Shown: positions 6,570 to 14,357, counted from the stretch's first letter. The stretch is DNA of 14,357 bases from Accumulibacter sp. (GCA_031264825.1 JAISDL010000162.1:1-14357), one strand, 5' to 3'. Notes: generated from the letters alone by a model not told the origin. Made by a program: numbers and translations.

Positions 6570-7876
6570 ACGAAGCGATCCTTTTTCATCTCGACAACCG
6601 CTGGATACTTTTTGCGGACGGTGCGGCGCGCGTCGTCGAAGAATACCCGCGCCTCGACGCGCCGACGATCGTCGTGACCGATTTTGGCGGCGCGCTCTGC
6701 GGCGTCGCGCCCGTCGGCGCGCAGTCGGGCTACGCCGAAGCGCTGATCAGCCGCCGCTTGCGCGACGAGGGAATGATCGACGGCGAGGCGAAGGTCGTCA
6801 TTCACCACAGTGTCAAGTCGAGCGGCGATTTCCAGGCTTTCTACACCGCCGTCCCGGTCGACGCGTGGCAGCGGATGCAGGCGTGGGCGCGCATCCAGGA
6901 GGAGGCCTGCCTTCTCGTCCCGCTCGCGGCGGTGATGTACCGCCTGCTTCCGCGCGGCGAGGCCGGCGTTTTCTTCCGGCACGGGCGGAACATCGCGCTC
7001 CTCTTCTCGCGCAAAAGCGGGCTGATTTATTCCTTTGTCCTCTCGCTCGGCGACGACGCGGAAGACCTGCTTTCCGCCGTGAGGACTCTGGCGGGGCGCA
7101 TCCCCGACCATTCGTTCGACCCCGCGCGGCTCACGATGAGCCTGACGTGGTATTCGCTGCTCGAATCCGGAGCGTCGAACGAGTCGAACGACCCCGACGA
7201 GGACGAAAAACTCTGCGCGGCTTTTTCCGAGGCGTCGGGTCTGCGCGTCGTGCGCGCGCCGGTCGAGGCCTGCGGCGGCATCCGTGTGGCGATGAGCGCG
7301 ATCCGTTCGGTGCTTTCCGAGCGCATCGCCGTCAATCCGGCGGCGGCGCGCTTCGACTATTTCGCCGAAAAACACCTCCGGCACGCCGCGCTTTGCGCGG
7401 GTCTCGCCGCGCTGGCCTTCCTGATCGGCGGCGGCGTGTCGCTGTGGCAGGCCGGGAGCATCGGTGCGCGGAGCGAACAGAACCGGAACGAGGCGCGCGC
7501 GATCGAGCAACGTCTTCAGGGCGGGCGGAAACTCGCTTCTCCGGGGAGGGCGTTCTACGCGACGCGCGACCTCGTCGACCTCGTCGCCAACGCGCAAGCC
7601 GGGATCGACCCGTACGTCTTCCTTCGGAACCTCCGCGCCGCGTCGGGCGACAAGGTCAAACTCTTGCGCGTGTCGATGGGCAAGGAGATCGTCGTCGAGG
7701 GCTGGGTCGACCAGACGGGCGGCGACGACACACCGCTCGCCGGCTTCGTCACGCAGTTGCGGCAGATGGGATTCTCGCTCGAAGCGATCGACGTTCCGTC
7801 GGCTGAAAATACGCACAGGAGCGGCTTCTTCGCGTACCGATTGACCGAAGTCTCGAAACGAGGGGAGAGCCAATGA
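6566..7876 (+). CDS. MshI-like PilM-PilN fusion (GspL-like) pilus assembly protein
   Basis: 436 residues. The N-terminal part, up to about 260, has no membrane segment and reads like the actin-like cytoplasmic domain of PilM/GspL, with strands such as TIVVTDFGGALCGVA and NIALLFSRKSGLIYSFVLSL. One membrane helix follows (about 273-292), then a charged helical stretch (295-320) and a C-terminal ferredoxin-like part from about 347 (LRNLRAASGDKVKLLRVSMG, IVVEGWV, LAGFVTQLRQMGF) as in PilN. Fusion of PilM and PilN in one chain is known from MshI, GspL and T4b pili. It would connect the assembly ATPase to the periplasmic alignment complex. It overlaps both neighbours by ATGA. Confidence 0.75.
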   Translation: MNEAILFHLDNRWILFADGAARVVEEYPRLDAPTIVVTDFGGALCGVAPVGAQSGYAEALISRRLRDEGMIDGEAKVVIHHSVKSSGDFQAFYTAVPVDAWQRMQAWARIQEEACLLVPLAAVMYRLLPRGEAGVFFRHGRNIALLFSRKSGLIYSFVLSLGDDAEDLLSAVRTLAGRIPDHSFDPARLTMSLTWYSLLESGASNESNDPDEDEKLCAAFSEASGLRVVRAPVEACGGIRVAMSAIRSVLSERIAVNPAAARFDYFAEKHLRHAALCAGLAALAFLIGGGVSLWQAGSIGARSEQNRNEARAIEQRLQGGRKLASPGRAFYATRDLVDLVANAQAGIDPYVFLRNLRAASGDKVKLLRVSMGKEIVVEGWVDQTGGDDTPLAGFVTQLRQMGFSLEAIDVPSAENTHRSGFFAYRLTEVSKRGESQ

Positions 7877-8556
7877 AGGCCAGCAGCGCGCTTTTTATCG
7901 TAATCGTCGCCGCCGTCGTCTCGTCGCTCGCTTTTTTCTGGACGAGGAAATCCGTCGTCGCCAGGGTTCCGCCGCCGCCGCAGGCGAGCGCGCCGGGAGG
8001 GACGGAACTGCAAAAAACCGAGGCGTCGTTGAAGAGGATCGACGAAATCCGCTTCGCCGACGGCCTGACGCCCGAACGCCTGATTCCTCAGATCGGTGAA
8101 ACGGCGCGGGGAGAGACCGCCGCCCAGCGTCTCGACGACGCGCGGGTGTTCCCGTCCTTTACGCAGAACCGGCGCGTCGCCGGTGTCGGCGCCGGCGCGG
8201 GTGCGGCGGGAAGGAGCGGGTACGAGAATTCGATCGACGGCAACCCCGCCGTGCCGCCCGTCGAGGAGAAAAAGCCCAACGTCGTGTCCTTGACCTACGT
8301 ATCGCCGGGTTTCCGGCGCGCCGTCGTCGATAACGAACTCGTCCGCGAAGGCAAACTCCTGCCCGACGGCGTCGTCGTCACAAGAATACGGAAAGGCTCG
8401 GTCGTCCTGACGCGCGACTGGCGGAGCGTCGAAGCGCCCGTCCCCGGCCTTCTCCCCAAGGCTACGGAACCCGTCGCCGCGCCGATAAGGCCTCCGGCGA
8501 CCCCGGCGGCTCCGGTGCCGAGTGCCGCGCCCGTGCGGAACGTGAATCGGCCATGA
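7873..8556 (+). CDS. MshK/PilP/GspB-like periplasmic linker protein
   Basis: 227 residues. A membrane anchor or signal (about 5-23) is followed by a Pro/Ala-rich and low-complexity stretch with a GVGAGAGAAG patch, then a compact domain at about 134-183 (VVSLTYVSPGFRRAVVDNEL, VREGKLLPDGVVVTRIRKGS, VVLTRDW) and a Pro/Ala tail. The domain has the strand order and 'new/own x V x x G ... V x x I' pattern of MshK, PilP and the GspB C-terminal domain, which join the inner-membrane complex to the secretin. Gene order supports this; the family call is by pattern only. ATGA overlaps at both ends. Confidence 0.65.
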   Translation: MKASSALFIVIVAAVVSSLAFFWTRKSVVARVPPPPQASAPGGTELQKTEASLKRIDEIRFADGLTPERLIPQIGETARGETAAQRLDDARVFPSFTQNRRVAGVGAGAGAAGRSGYENSIDGNPAVPPVEEKKPNVVSLTYVSPGFRRAVVDNELVREGKLLPDGVVVTRIRKGSVVLTRDWRSVEAPVPGLLPKATEPVAAPIRPPATPAAPVPSAAPVRNVNRP

Positions 8557-9272
8557 TGAATTCCAGAAACCTCACGGTCGGCATCCTCGGCGCCGCGCTC
8601 GTCGCGCTCGTCGTCGCGCTCTTCGTCCTGAACCGGAAGATGGACGAACAGGCCGTGCTGATCGGCAGGCTCCAGTTGCAGCAGCGGAGCGCGCCGGAAT
8701 CGAGAGCCTCGGGAACCGTCACTCCCACGGTGCCCGCAACGTCCGCGCCTCCCGCCGCTGCGCCGGAAAGCGTCCCGTGGCAATGGGGCGCGAAACCGTC
8801 CGAGACCCCGTCCCCGCTCGCTCCCGCTCCCGCCACGGCGGGCGATCGAAACACGAAGGCGGCGAGGATCACCGAATTGCAGCAGGATTTGAAAGCGCTG
8901 ATGGCGAAATCGGCGGGGCGACCTGCCGAGATAGACATCGGCGCGATCGACGCGCTGCTCGTCCGGCTGATCGAAATCTAGGGGCATCCGGTCGTCGGCG
9001 GCGTCGACTTGCGCGTTCTGCGCCAGAATCTCGTCGTCGCCAGGGACATGCAAGCGCTGGCGAAGGAACTCGAAAGCGAAAGCAAAAAGCCGAAACCCGA
9101 CCGCGCAAAGATCGACAGCCTCGTGCAAAGAATACAGGGCCTTCAGCAAGGCCTGCGCTTGGGGATTACGGGGAACGTTGCGAATCCGGCGCAGCAAGCG
9201 CCCTTGCAAGCGCCCAGGCCGGCGCCCAAGTCGGCACCCTCTGCGGGCGGCGCGGAGACGCGGCCGAAATGA
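8553..9272 (+). pseudogene. Bitopic membrane protein of the pilus operon, split by an in-frame TAG
   Basis: Function not recognised. From ATG 8553 the frame codes for a membrane segment (about 6-25), a Pro/Ala-rich linker, and helix-forming sequence (ARITELQQDLKALMAKSAG, IGAIDALLVRLIEI) up to TAG at 8979-8981, 142 residues. The same frame then runs on without a break for 96 more codons (GHPVVGGVDLRVLRQNLVVA..., KELESESKKPKPDRAKIDSL, a Pro-rich tail) and ends at TGA 9270-9272, which overlaps the next start as ATGA. The continuity, similar codon use and preserved overlap show one 239-residue gene interrupted by a single stop, most simply CAG (Gln) to TAG. Read-through, a 142-residue product, or a sequencing error are alternatives. 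It may be a PilO-type partner or secretin-complex accessory; unproven. Confidence 0.75.
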
Positions 9273-10012
9273 CACGGCGGCGCTTTTTCCGCTTCGCGTC
9301 GGGGTTTACCCTGCTCGAACTTTCGCTCGTCGTCGTCGTGATGGGCGTGCTGGGGCTGTTCTTCGTCAACAGCTTCTCCGGCGCGGATGACGTTCGCGTA
9401 CGCAGGCAGTCGCGGGCGCAGGCCGAAGTCGCGCGCGAGGCGCTGCGGGCGTATCTGCTGACCAACAAGCGCCTCCCGTGCCCCGACACGGACACGGACG
9501 GATATGAGGATGGCGGGGCGGCAGGCTGTACCGGAACCGGAGAAACGGGGACGCTTCCCTACCTGACCCTGGGCTTGCCGGACGCGGCGCATAACCGCAT
9601 GTTCTATGGCGTCTATCGCGTCGCGCCGCCCGACGACATTACGCTTGACATTACGCTTCAGGCGGAGCGGACGGGCGACGCCGAAGGCGCACCCGGCTAT
9701 CTGGGTCTGGGGGACGTGGTCGTCGCGCTGCAAGCCATCGTTTCCGATGTCCTCAAACCCGCGTATCTGCACAGCGCGGGAATCGACGCCGCCGGCGCGG
9801 CGGACTGCGCCGCGGCGCACCACCCTGTTTTCATACTGATCGTTCCGAACACCGACCGCGACGGCGACGGGAACGTCCTCGACGCCCCCAACGCCCCGAA
9901 CGGAAAATGCTTTGCTTCACCCGAACAGCCGATGACGCTGAATTATGATGATGTTGTTGCCGTGGAGTCGCCGTCCGCCCTGATCGGGTGGGTGACGTAT
10001 CACATAAATTGA
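9269..10012 (+). CDS. Type IV prepilin-like protein 3 with DxDxDG motifs
   Basis: 247 residues. The leader MTRRRFFRFASG ends at G12; F13-TLLE with E17 at +5 and a hydrophobic helix to about 34 follow. After the stalk comes RLPCPDTDTDGYEDG (C71; D73, D75, D77), then C-T-TGETGTLPYLTLGLP. This layout is familiar from MSHA-type and other minor pilins with an LPCPD motif. A second acidic loop, DRDGDGNVLD (D196, D198, D200, D205), resembles calcium-binding DxDxDG loops. Several further cysteines suggest disulfides. It is unrelated to prepilins 1 and 2 beyond the N terminus. The start is fixed by ATGA overlap with the preceding stop. Probably a minor pilin or tip component. Confidence 0.85.
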   Translation: MTRRRFFRFASGFTLLELSLVVVVMGVLGLFFVNSFSGADDVRVRRQSRAQAEVAREALRAYLLTNKRLPCPDTDTDGYEDGGAAGCTGTGETGTLPYLTLGLPDAAHNRMFYGVYRVAPPDDITLDITLQAERTGDAEGAPGYLGLGDVVVALQAIVSDVLKPAYLHSAGIDAAGAADCAAAHHPVFILIVPNTDRDGDGNVLDAPNAPNGKCFASPEQPMTLNYDDVVAVESPSALIGWVTYHIN

Positions 10013-10037
10013 ACCCTGGCCTTCCAAGGAAAAATTG

Positions 10038-11804
10038 ATGAGAACGAACCTGTCCTGTTTCCGTACCCTGATGGCGTATGCGGCGGCAATCCTGCTCCTG
10101 GGAGGATGCGGCCTGACGCGCAGCTTCGACAATCTGAAGCCCGACGAAACGATTCCGGTCACGGGGCTGAACGACGCGGTGGCGAACGAATCGAAGAAGT
10201 TGCAGGAGACATACGACGAACTCCTGAAGAGGCTCGACCGGATTCCAGAACCCGCCGTCGCCGAGCAGGGGGTCGAGCCGGTCTACGACCCGCTCGAAGA
10301 CAAGGTCGTATCGATCAACATGTACAACGTCGATATCGGGCGGCTCCTCCTGACGCTGGCGGATCAGAACAAGCTCAACCTGATCGTCGACCCGATGGTT
10401 CTCGAACAGAAGATCAGCGCGAGCCTCTACCTGAACGACGTCACGATCCGTGAAGTGTACAGGCATATTCTCGATACATTCGATCTGCACGGTGTCCGGC
10501 GCAACGGCGCGCTCGTCGTCAGCCTCCTCGAAGAGCGCGTCCTGAGCGCCGGCTTTCTCAATACCAACATCGGGATCGACCTGGCGTCCGGCGGCGACGT
10601 CTTCGGCAGCACCGTCGCCTCCGGCGGTTCATCCGGGGGTTCGTCGGGCGGGTCGTCGGGAGGCTCGTCGGGCGGCTCACGGGGCGGGAATTCGCTGCGC
10701 GCGAACTTTTCGATCCGCGCCGACTCCTTGCAGAAGGTCGACCCCTACGAACAACTCGAAAACGCGGTCAAGCAGATTCTTGGCTTGGGCGGCGGAGAAG
10801 GCGTCGCCGCGCAGCCGCAACTCGGCACGCGCGCCGTCGGAGGCGCCAACGGAGACCGCGAAAACATCCCGCCGGTCCCCGTCGCGTACAGCCTGAACCG
10901 CGCGTCCGGCGCGCTCTACGTCAAGGCGCGCCCCTCGCAGATGCGCGCGATCGTCGAACTCGTCGAGCGCAACAACGAAGCCTTCCGTCGGCAAGTCCAG
11001 GTCGAAGCGCAACTCATCGACATCCAGCTCAAAGACGGCTTCAAGTTCGGCGTCGACTGGACCCTGCTGCGCAACAATCTTGCCGGCATCTACGGGTCCG
11101 ACCCCTTGAGCCTGCAATCGAACGTGTCGGGCTTCCCCGGCGCGTCGATCCCCGGACGCATCATCGAAATCCCCGCGCGGCTGATCGGCGCGACGTCGGG
11201 CAACCGCGCGATGGGCGTCTCGTGGGGAGACGACCGCTTTTCGGCGACGATCAACGCGCTGAGTTCGTTCGGCGCCTTGCGCGTGCTGTCGAATCCGAGC
11301 GTCCGCGTGCGCAACGGAACGCCCGCGCTCCTGAGCGTCGGAACCAACATCCGCTACGTCTCGCGCACCCGCGCGACGATGAATATGGCGACGGGGGCGA
11401 CCGCGACGGCGACCGACGTCGAAACGGCGTCGCTCTTCTCCGGCGTCGTGATCGGCGTCGTACCCTACATCCACGAGAACGGGCGCATCGAACTCCTCGT
11501 GCATCCGATGCAGACCGAAGTGCTCCCTGAAAGTCTGGCGCTGATCGAAGTCGGCGGCGCGGGGACGAACGCCGGTCGCGTCACGCTGCCGGTGATCAAC
11601 TACAAGGGGCTGACGACGACGCTCAACCTGGGCGACGGCGACATGGTGCTGATCGGCGGACTGATCGACCAGAGCAAGTCCGTCGAGGGCGACGGGCTTC
11701 CGGGGCTGTCGGAGATTCCCGGCGCGGGCGCGCTCTTCGGTGAGCAAATGAGGTCGCACGCCACGCGCGAACTCGTTCTCGTGCTTCGAGTGAGGATGCT
11801 ATGA
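10038..11804 (+). CDS. Secretin lipoprotein (MshL/PilQ/GspD family)
   Basis: 588 residues. Outer-membrane ring through which the pilus leaves the cell. The signal peptide ends in lipobox LGGC (Cys24), so a lipidated secretin as in MshL. An STN/N0-like domain follows (about 88-158: VVSINMYNVDIGRLLLTLAD, KLNLIVDPMV), then a Ser/Gly linker (195-218), an N1-like region and the C-terminal secretin domain with VLSNPSVRVRNGTPALLSVG, GVVIGVVPYI and the closing LGDGDMVLIGGLIDQ...GLPGLSEIPGAGALFG signature. ATG 10038 has AAGGA seven bases upstream; the in-frame TTG at 10035 is less likely. A 25-base gap to the previous gene is one of the few non-overlapping junctions. In Vibrio an AAA protein gene (mshM) follows mshL; here the coiled-coil gene follows directly. 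Confidence 0.95.
   Translation: MRTNLSCFRTLMAYAAAILLLGGCGLTRSFDNLKPDETIPVTGLNDAVANESKKLQETYDELLKRLDRIPEPAVAEQGVEPVYDPLEDKVVSINMYNVDIGRLLLTLADQNKLNLIVDPMVLEQKISASLYLNDVTIREVYRHILDTFDLHGVRRNGALVVSLLEERVLSAGFLNTNIGIDLASGGDVFGSTVASGGSSGGSSGGSSGGSSGGSRGGNSLRANFSIRADSLQKVDPYEQLENAVKQILGLGGGEGVAAQPQLGTRAVGGANGDRENIPPVPVAYSLNRASGALYVKARPSQMRAIVELVERNNEAFRRQVQVEAQLIDIQLKDGFKFGVDWTLLRNNLAGIYGSDPLSLQSNVSGFPGASIPGRIIEIPARLIGATSGNRAMGVSWGDDRFSATINALSSFGALRVLSNPSVRVRNGTPALLSVGTNIRYVSRTRATMNMATGATATATDVETASLFSGVVIGVVPYIHENGRIELLVHPMQTEVLPESLALIEVGGAGTNAGRVTLPVINYKGLTTTLNLGDGDMVLIGGLIDQSKSVEGDGLPGLSEIPGAGALFGEQMRSHATRELVLVLRVRML
10620..10691 (+). repeat. In-frame 12-bp repeat coding for (GGSS)n linker in the secretin
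   Basis: About five imperfect copies of a 12-base unit (GGc/tTCg/aTCgGG type) encode successive Gly-Gly-Ser-Ser, ending SRGGNS. Third positions vary, so it is not a recent pure expansion. It forms a flexible linker between N0-like and following domains. Confidence 0.85.
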
Positions 11805-13597
11805 AACCGGCGACGAGCGTGCGCGCGATCACAGTGCTCTGCGCCGTGCTGCTCGCGGGTTTTCCCGTCGCGATGGCGATCGAGCGGCAAACCTCGATCG
11901 GCGAAGACACGGTGGCAAAAGCGAGGGCCTTCGTCGAAGCGCGATTGCGTGTGGAAGAAAAAGTCGCCGCGAAAAAGAAAGGCGTCGCCGAAAAGCGGAC
12001 AGTTGAAGAAAAAGCGCCGACGGGCGCCGCGCCAACGAAGAGAATCGACGAAGAGACGGTCGCAAGGGCGCTGGTCGCGATAAAAGCGCGGCGCGTCGCG
12101 ACCGATCACACGGTCGCGGAAAAAGCCGACGCAGAGGAAATGACGCGCGTTCTTGCGGAAGGCGAGGCCGTATTGAAGAGTCTGGCGGCCGAGGAAAACG
12201 CGGAGGCGGAAAAGGCCGCCGTAAGAGAACGTGCGGCGCAAGCCTTGGCCGCGATCGAGGCCAAGCGCGTAAAGGAAGAAAAAGCGGCTGCACAAAAGGC
12301 GGCGGCGGCTGAAAAGGCGCGGGTTCTCGCCGAAGAGAAAGCCGCGGCGATAAAGCGCGCGGCGGATGAAAAAGCGGCTACACAGAAACGGGTCGCCGAG
12401 GAAAGGGCGCGGATTCTTGCGGAAAAACAAGCCGCCGCCGAGAAGCTCGCGGCGGAGAGACGCGCCGCCACGGAAAGAGCGCGCGTTCTCGCCGAAGAAA
12501 AGACCGCGGCGGAAAAGAAGGTAACCGCCGAGAAAGTCGCCGCCGAACAACGCGCGGCGGAAGAAAACGCGCTCGCGGAGGAGAAAGTTGCCGCCGAAAA
12601 AGCGACGGCGGAGAAGGCCGCTCTAAAAGAACGCGCGGCGCAAGCGCTCGCCGCGATCGAAGCGCGGCGTCTGGCGGAAAAAAACACGGTCGCGGAGAAA
12701 GCCGCCACCGAAGAAAAAGCGCGCGTTCTCGCGCAAGAGAAGGCGACGGCGGAAGAAAAAGCGGCTGAAGAAAAAGCGACGGCACAGAAGCGCGCGGTTG
12801 AAGAAAAAGCGGCGGCACAGAAGCGCGTCGCCGAGGAAAAAGCGCGCGTCGCCGCCGAAAAGAAGGCAAGCGCCGAGAAACTCGCGGCGGAGAAAAAAAC
12901 TGCCGCAGAGAAACTCGCGGCGGAGAGAAAAGCCGCCGCCGAGAGAACACGGCTTCTCGCGCAGGAAAAGCGTGAAAAAGCCGCCGCCGAGAGGAAAGCC
13001 GCCGCCGAAAAAGTCGCGTCGGAGAAAAAAGCCGCCGCAGAAAGAGCGCGGCTTCTCGCGGAAGAGAAAGTCGCGGCGAAAAAACGCGCTTTGGAAGAAA
13101 AAGCGCGGCTTCTCGCTGAAAAACAGGTCGCTACCGAGAAACTCGCCGAGGCGGCGCGTGCGCGCGCCTACGTGCAAAAGATGAGGACGCAGGTCAAAAG
13201 GCCGGGAAACACCGTCCGCCTCGATACGGCGGGCGAGAAGGAAGTCCGGCGGCTCGTGCGCGAGTTCAGCGAGGCCGTGCAGAGCAAGAACTTTACGGCG
13301 GCGCACGAATCGCTGTACGCGGTCGAACTGCTCCTGCCCGAAAGAAGCCTGACTGTGCTGCGCCTGCGCGCGTGGCTCGCGATGGCGACCGGCGACGACC
13401 AGGTCGCGGGCTATCTGTATCGGGAGATTCTCGAACGGCTCACCGACGACCTCGATTCGTCGATCAACCTCGCCGTCATCGAAGCCAGGGGCGGGCGCGT
13501 CGAGGAAGCGCGAAAAATCATTCTCGACATTTCACGGCGATTGCCGGACTCCGAACGGTTGAAAGCGATGCGCCAAGCCTTCGGTCTGCCCTACTGA
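11801..13597 (+). CDS. Exported coiled-coil protein with TPR-like C terminus (MshN-position)
   Basis: 598 residues. A signal peptide or membrane anchor (about 1-26, ending AMA) precedes an extraordinary Ala/Lys/Glu/Arg-rich region from about 36 to 455, with recurring AEEKA, AAEKLAAE and ARVLAEEKA strings and almost no Gly, Pro or aromatic residues: a long single helix or coiled coil like TolA or plectin-type rods. From about 470 a compact helical domain follows (VRRLVREFSEAVQSKNFTAA, then repeats RLRAWLAMATGDDQVAGYLY and SSINLAVIEARGGRVEEARK), typical of TPR units. MshN, next to the secretin in MSHA operons, also combines an anchor, a charged stretch and TPRs, but is about 390 residues. Likely a periplasmic or envelope-spanning factor for secretin or fibre stability; inferred from place and layout. 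Start fixed by ATGA overlap with the secretin. Confidence 0.8.
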   Translation: MKPATSVRAITVLCAVLLAGFPVAMAIERQTSIGEDTVAKARAFVEARLRVEEKVAAKKKGVAEKRTVEEKAPTGAAPTKRIDEETVARALVAIKARRVATDHTVAEKADAEEMTRVLAEGEAVLKSLAAEENAEAEKAAVRERAAQALAAIEAKRVKEEKAAAQKAAAAEKARVLAEEKAAAIKRAADEKAATQKRVAEERARILAEKQAAAEKLAAERRAATERARVLAEEKTAAEKKVTAEKVAAEQRAAEENALAEEKVAAEKATAEKAALKERAAQALAAIEARRLAEKNTVAEKAATEEKARVLAQEKATAEEKAAEEKATAQKRAVEEKAAAQKRVAEEKARVAAEKKASAEKLAAEKKTAAEKLAAERKAAAERTRLLAQEKREKAAAERKAAAEKVASEKKAAAERARLLAEEKVAAKKRALEEKARLLAEKQVATEKLAEAARARAYVQKMRTQVKRPGNTVRLDTAGEKEVRRLVREFSEAVQSKNFTAAHESLYAVELLLPERSLTVLRLRAWLAMATGDDQVAGYLYREILERLTDDLDSSINLAVIEARGGRVEEARKIILDISRRLPDSERLKAMRQAFGLPY

Positions 13598-13635
13598 CCT
13601 CCGGGTGAACCCAGCTTTGAGACCGGGAAATGCCA

Positions 13636-14357
13636 ATGACCAAAAATAAATCGACCGACGAATCGCAGGATTCGGCGCCCCATCTATCCGGCCGCTTGGG
13701 CGAACGCCTCATGGAGCGCGGCATCCTGTCGCTGCGCCAATTCCAGTTCGCGATGCAGAAACAGAGCGTCGAGAAGCTGCGTCTGGGCCTCTTGCTGATC
13801 CGTTACGGCCTCGTGCGCGAAGACGTGCTCGTCCGTGAACTCGCGGCGAGGAAGTCGATCCCCTTCCTCACGGCGGACCTCTTCCCGCTTCCCGACGCCG
13901 ACGTGCTCAGGCAGTTCAACCGCGAACTCTGTCTGCTCAAAGGCTTCCTGCCGATCAAAAGGGAAGGGGACGAACTCGAAGTCCTGCTCGGCGACGGCGA
14001 CGAAGCGTCGGTGAGCGAACTCGTGATGCACCGCACGGGCTTGAAATGCCGTTTCTTGCAGGGCGCGTTCTCGCGGGTGTCGCAACACATCCGCGAAAGC
14101 TATTATTTCACGCAGAACTCGATCGAGTCCCTGGTCAATCAGGAACTGCGCCGCCTCTCCGCCGACGCCGACCACGCGATCAGCCCCGACAAATGCCTCG
14201 ACTACCTGTTGCACTGGGCGGTGCATGAACGCGCGACCGACATCCACCTGACGCCGTCCGCGACGAGCCTCCACCTCTTTTTCCGCATCGACGGCGTCCT
14301 GCGCCCGATGATCGCGCTGCCGCTCGCGCTGCGGCGGCTGATCGTCTTCATCAAGCT
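13636..14357 (+). CDS. GspE/MshE-family pilus assembly ATPase (3' end missing)
   Basis: 240 residues seen, running off the window. The N-terminal part (about 17-150: LGERLMERGILSLRQFQFAM, LGLLLIRYGLVREDVLVREL, IPFLTADLFPL) is the MshEN / T2SSE N-terminal domain, which in MshE binds c-di-GMP; the visible repeat order fits but I cannot confirm the ligand residues. The ATPase part then begins: HERATDIHLTPS with D202-I203-H204, and LFFRIDGVL, the conserved opening of GspE/PilB ATPases. Walker motifs lie beyond the edge. ATG 13636 is preferred, with GGGAA 6-7 bases upstream; ATG 13630 is too close to that site. A 38-base gap separates it from the previous stop. Confidence 0.92.
   Translation, partial: MTKNKSTDESQDSAPHLSGRLGERLMERGILSLRQFQFAMQKQSVEKLRLGLLLIRYGLVREDVLVRELAARKSIPFLTADLFPLPDADVLRQFNRELCLLKGFLPIKREGDELEVLLGDGDEASVSELVMHRTGLKCRFLQGAFSRVSQHIRESYYFTQNSIESLVNQELRRLSADADHAISPDKCLDYLLHWAVHERATDIHLTPSATSLHLFFRIDGVLRPMIALPLALRRLIVFIK

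Noticed and set aside
6434..7873. 479-codon minus-strand frame opposite the MshI-like gene
   Set aside because: Arg/Asp-rich shadow of the plus-strand gene, which has ATGA coupling on both sides and recognisable layout.
8979..8981. Genome-wide reassignment of TAG to an amino acid
   Set aside because: Only one internal TAG is seen, and the DUF1902 gene appears to end at TAG at a sensible length; a point mutation or error is simpler.
12106..13306. Minus-strand frames opposite the coiled-coil gene
   Set aside because: Ser/Ala/Phe/Arg-rich mirror images of the AEKA repeats; low complexity and no starts with ribosome sites.

Overview
The window is GC-rich chromosomal DNA from a Gram-negative bacterium, most likely a betaproteobacterium. 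The evidence is an outer-membrane secretin lipoprotein, an MSHA-type pilus gene set, proteobacterial FolD and transketolase sequences, and strong G/C third-position bias. I cannot place it in a genus from sequence alone.

Left part (1-2782, minus strand): a two-gene housekeeping operon, tkt (transketolase) then folD (methylene-THF dehydrogenase/cyclohydrolase, cut by the window edge). They share an ATGA stop/start overlap and are read from a good sigma70-type promoter at 2754-2782.

Middle (2783-4367): a repeat-rich spacer. It holds REP-like palindromes (two at 2884-2990, one at 3128-3160, and a four-unit 57-bp tandem array at about 3491-3711). They bracket one small minus-strand gene for a DUF1902/HicB-like protein, which has its own promoter and Shine-Dalgarno. 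Next come an AT-rich island with a weak promoter candidate, a small ORF with a Walker-A-like string running straight into a perfect (CT)30 microsatellite, a perfect 11-bp hairpin, and a terminator-like hairpin with T-tract just before the pilus operon.

Right part (4368-14357, plus strand): a compact operon for a type IV pilus of MSHA / type II secretion-like type, continuing past the window. Order: prepilin 1, prepilin 2 (tandem paralogues), small PilO/GspM-like membrane protein, MshI-like PilM-PilN fusion, MshK/PilP/GspB-like protein, a bitopic membrane protein gene split by an in-frame TAG, a third prepilin with DxDxDG motifs, secretin lipoprotein, an exported protein with a very long Ala/Lys/Glu coiled coil and a TPR-like C terminus, and a GspE/MshE-type assembly ATPase (partial). 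Six of the nine gene junctions are 4-bp ATGA overlaps, so translation is probably coupled.

Inferred division of labour: the ATPase drives assembly from the cytoplasm; the MshI-, PilO- and PilP-like proteins form the inner-membrane alignment complex; the secretin is the outer-membrane gate; the coiled-coil/TPR protein links or stabilises these; the prepilins form the fibre. The most unusual points are the amber codon in an otherwise intact operon, the (CT)30 tract upstream of it, the mosaic codon use inside prepilin 1, and the oversized coiled coil. No tRNA, rRNA, CRISPR array, transposase or integrase was seen.
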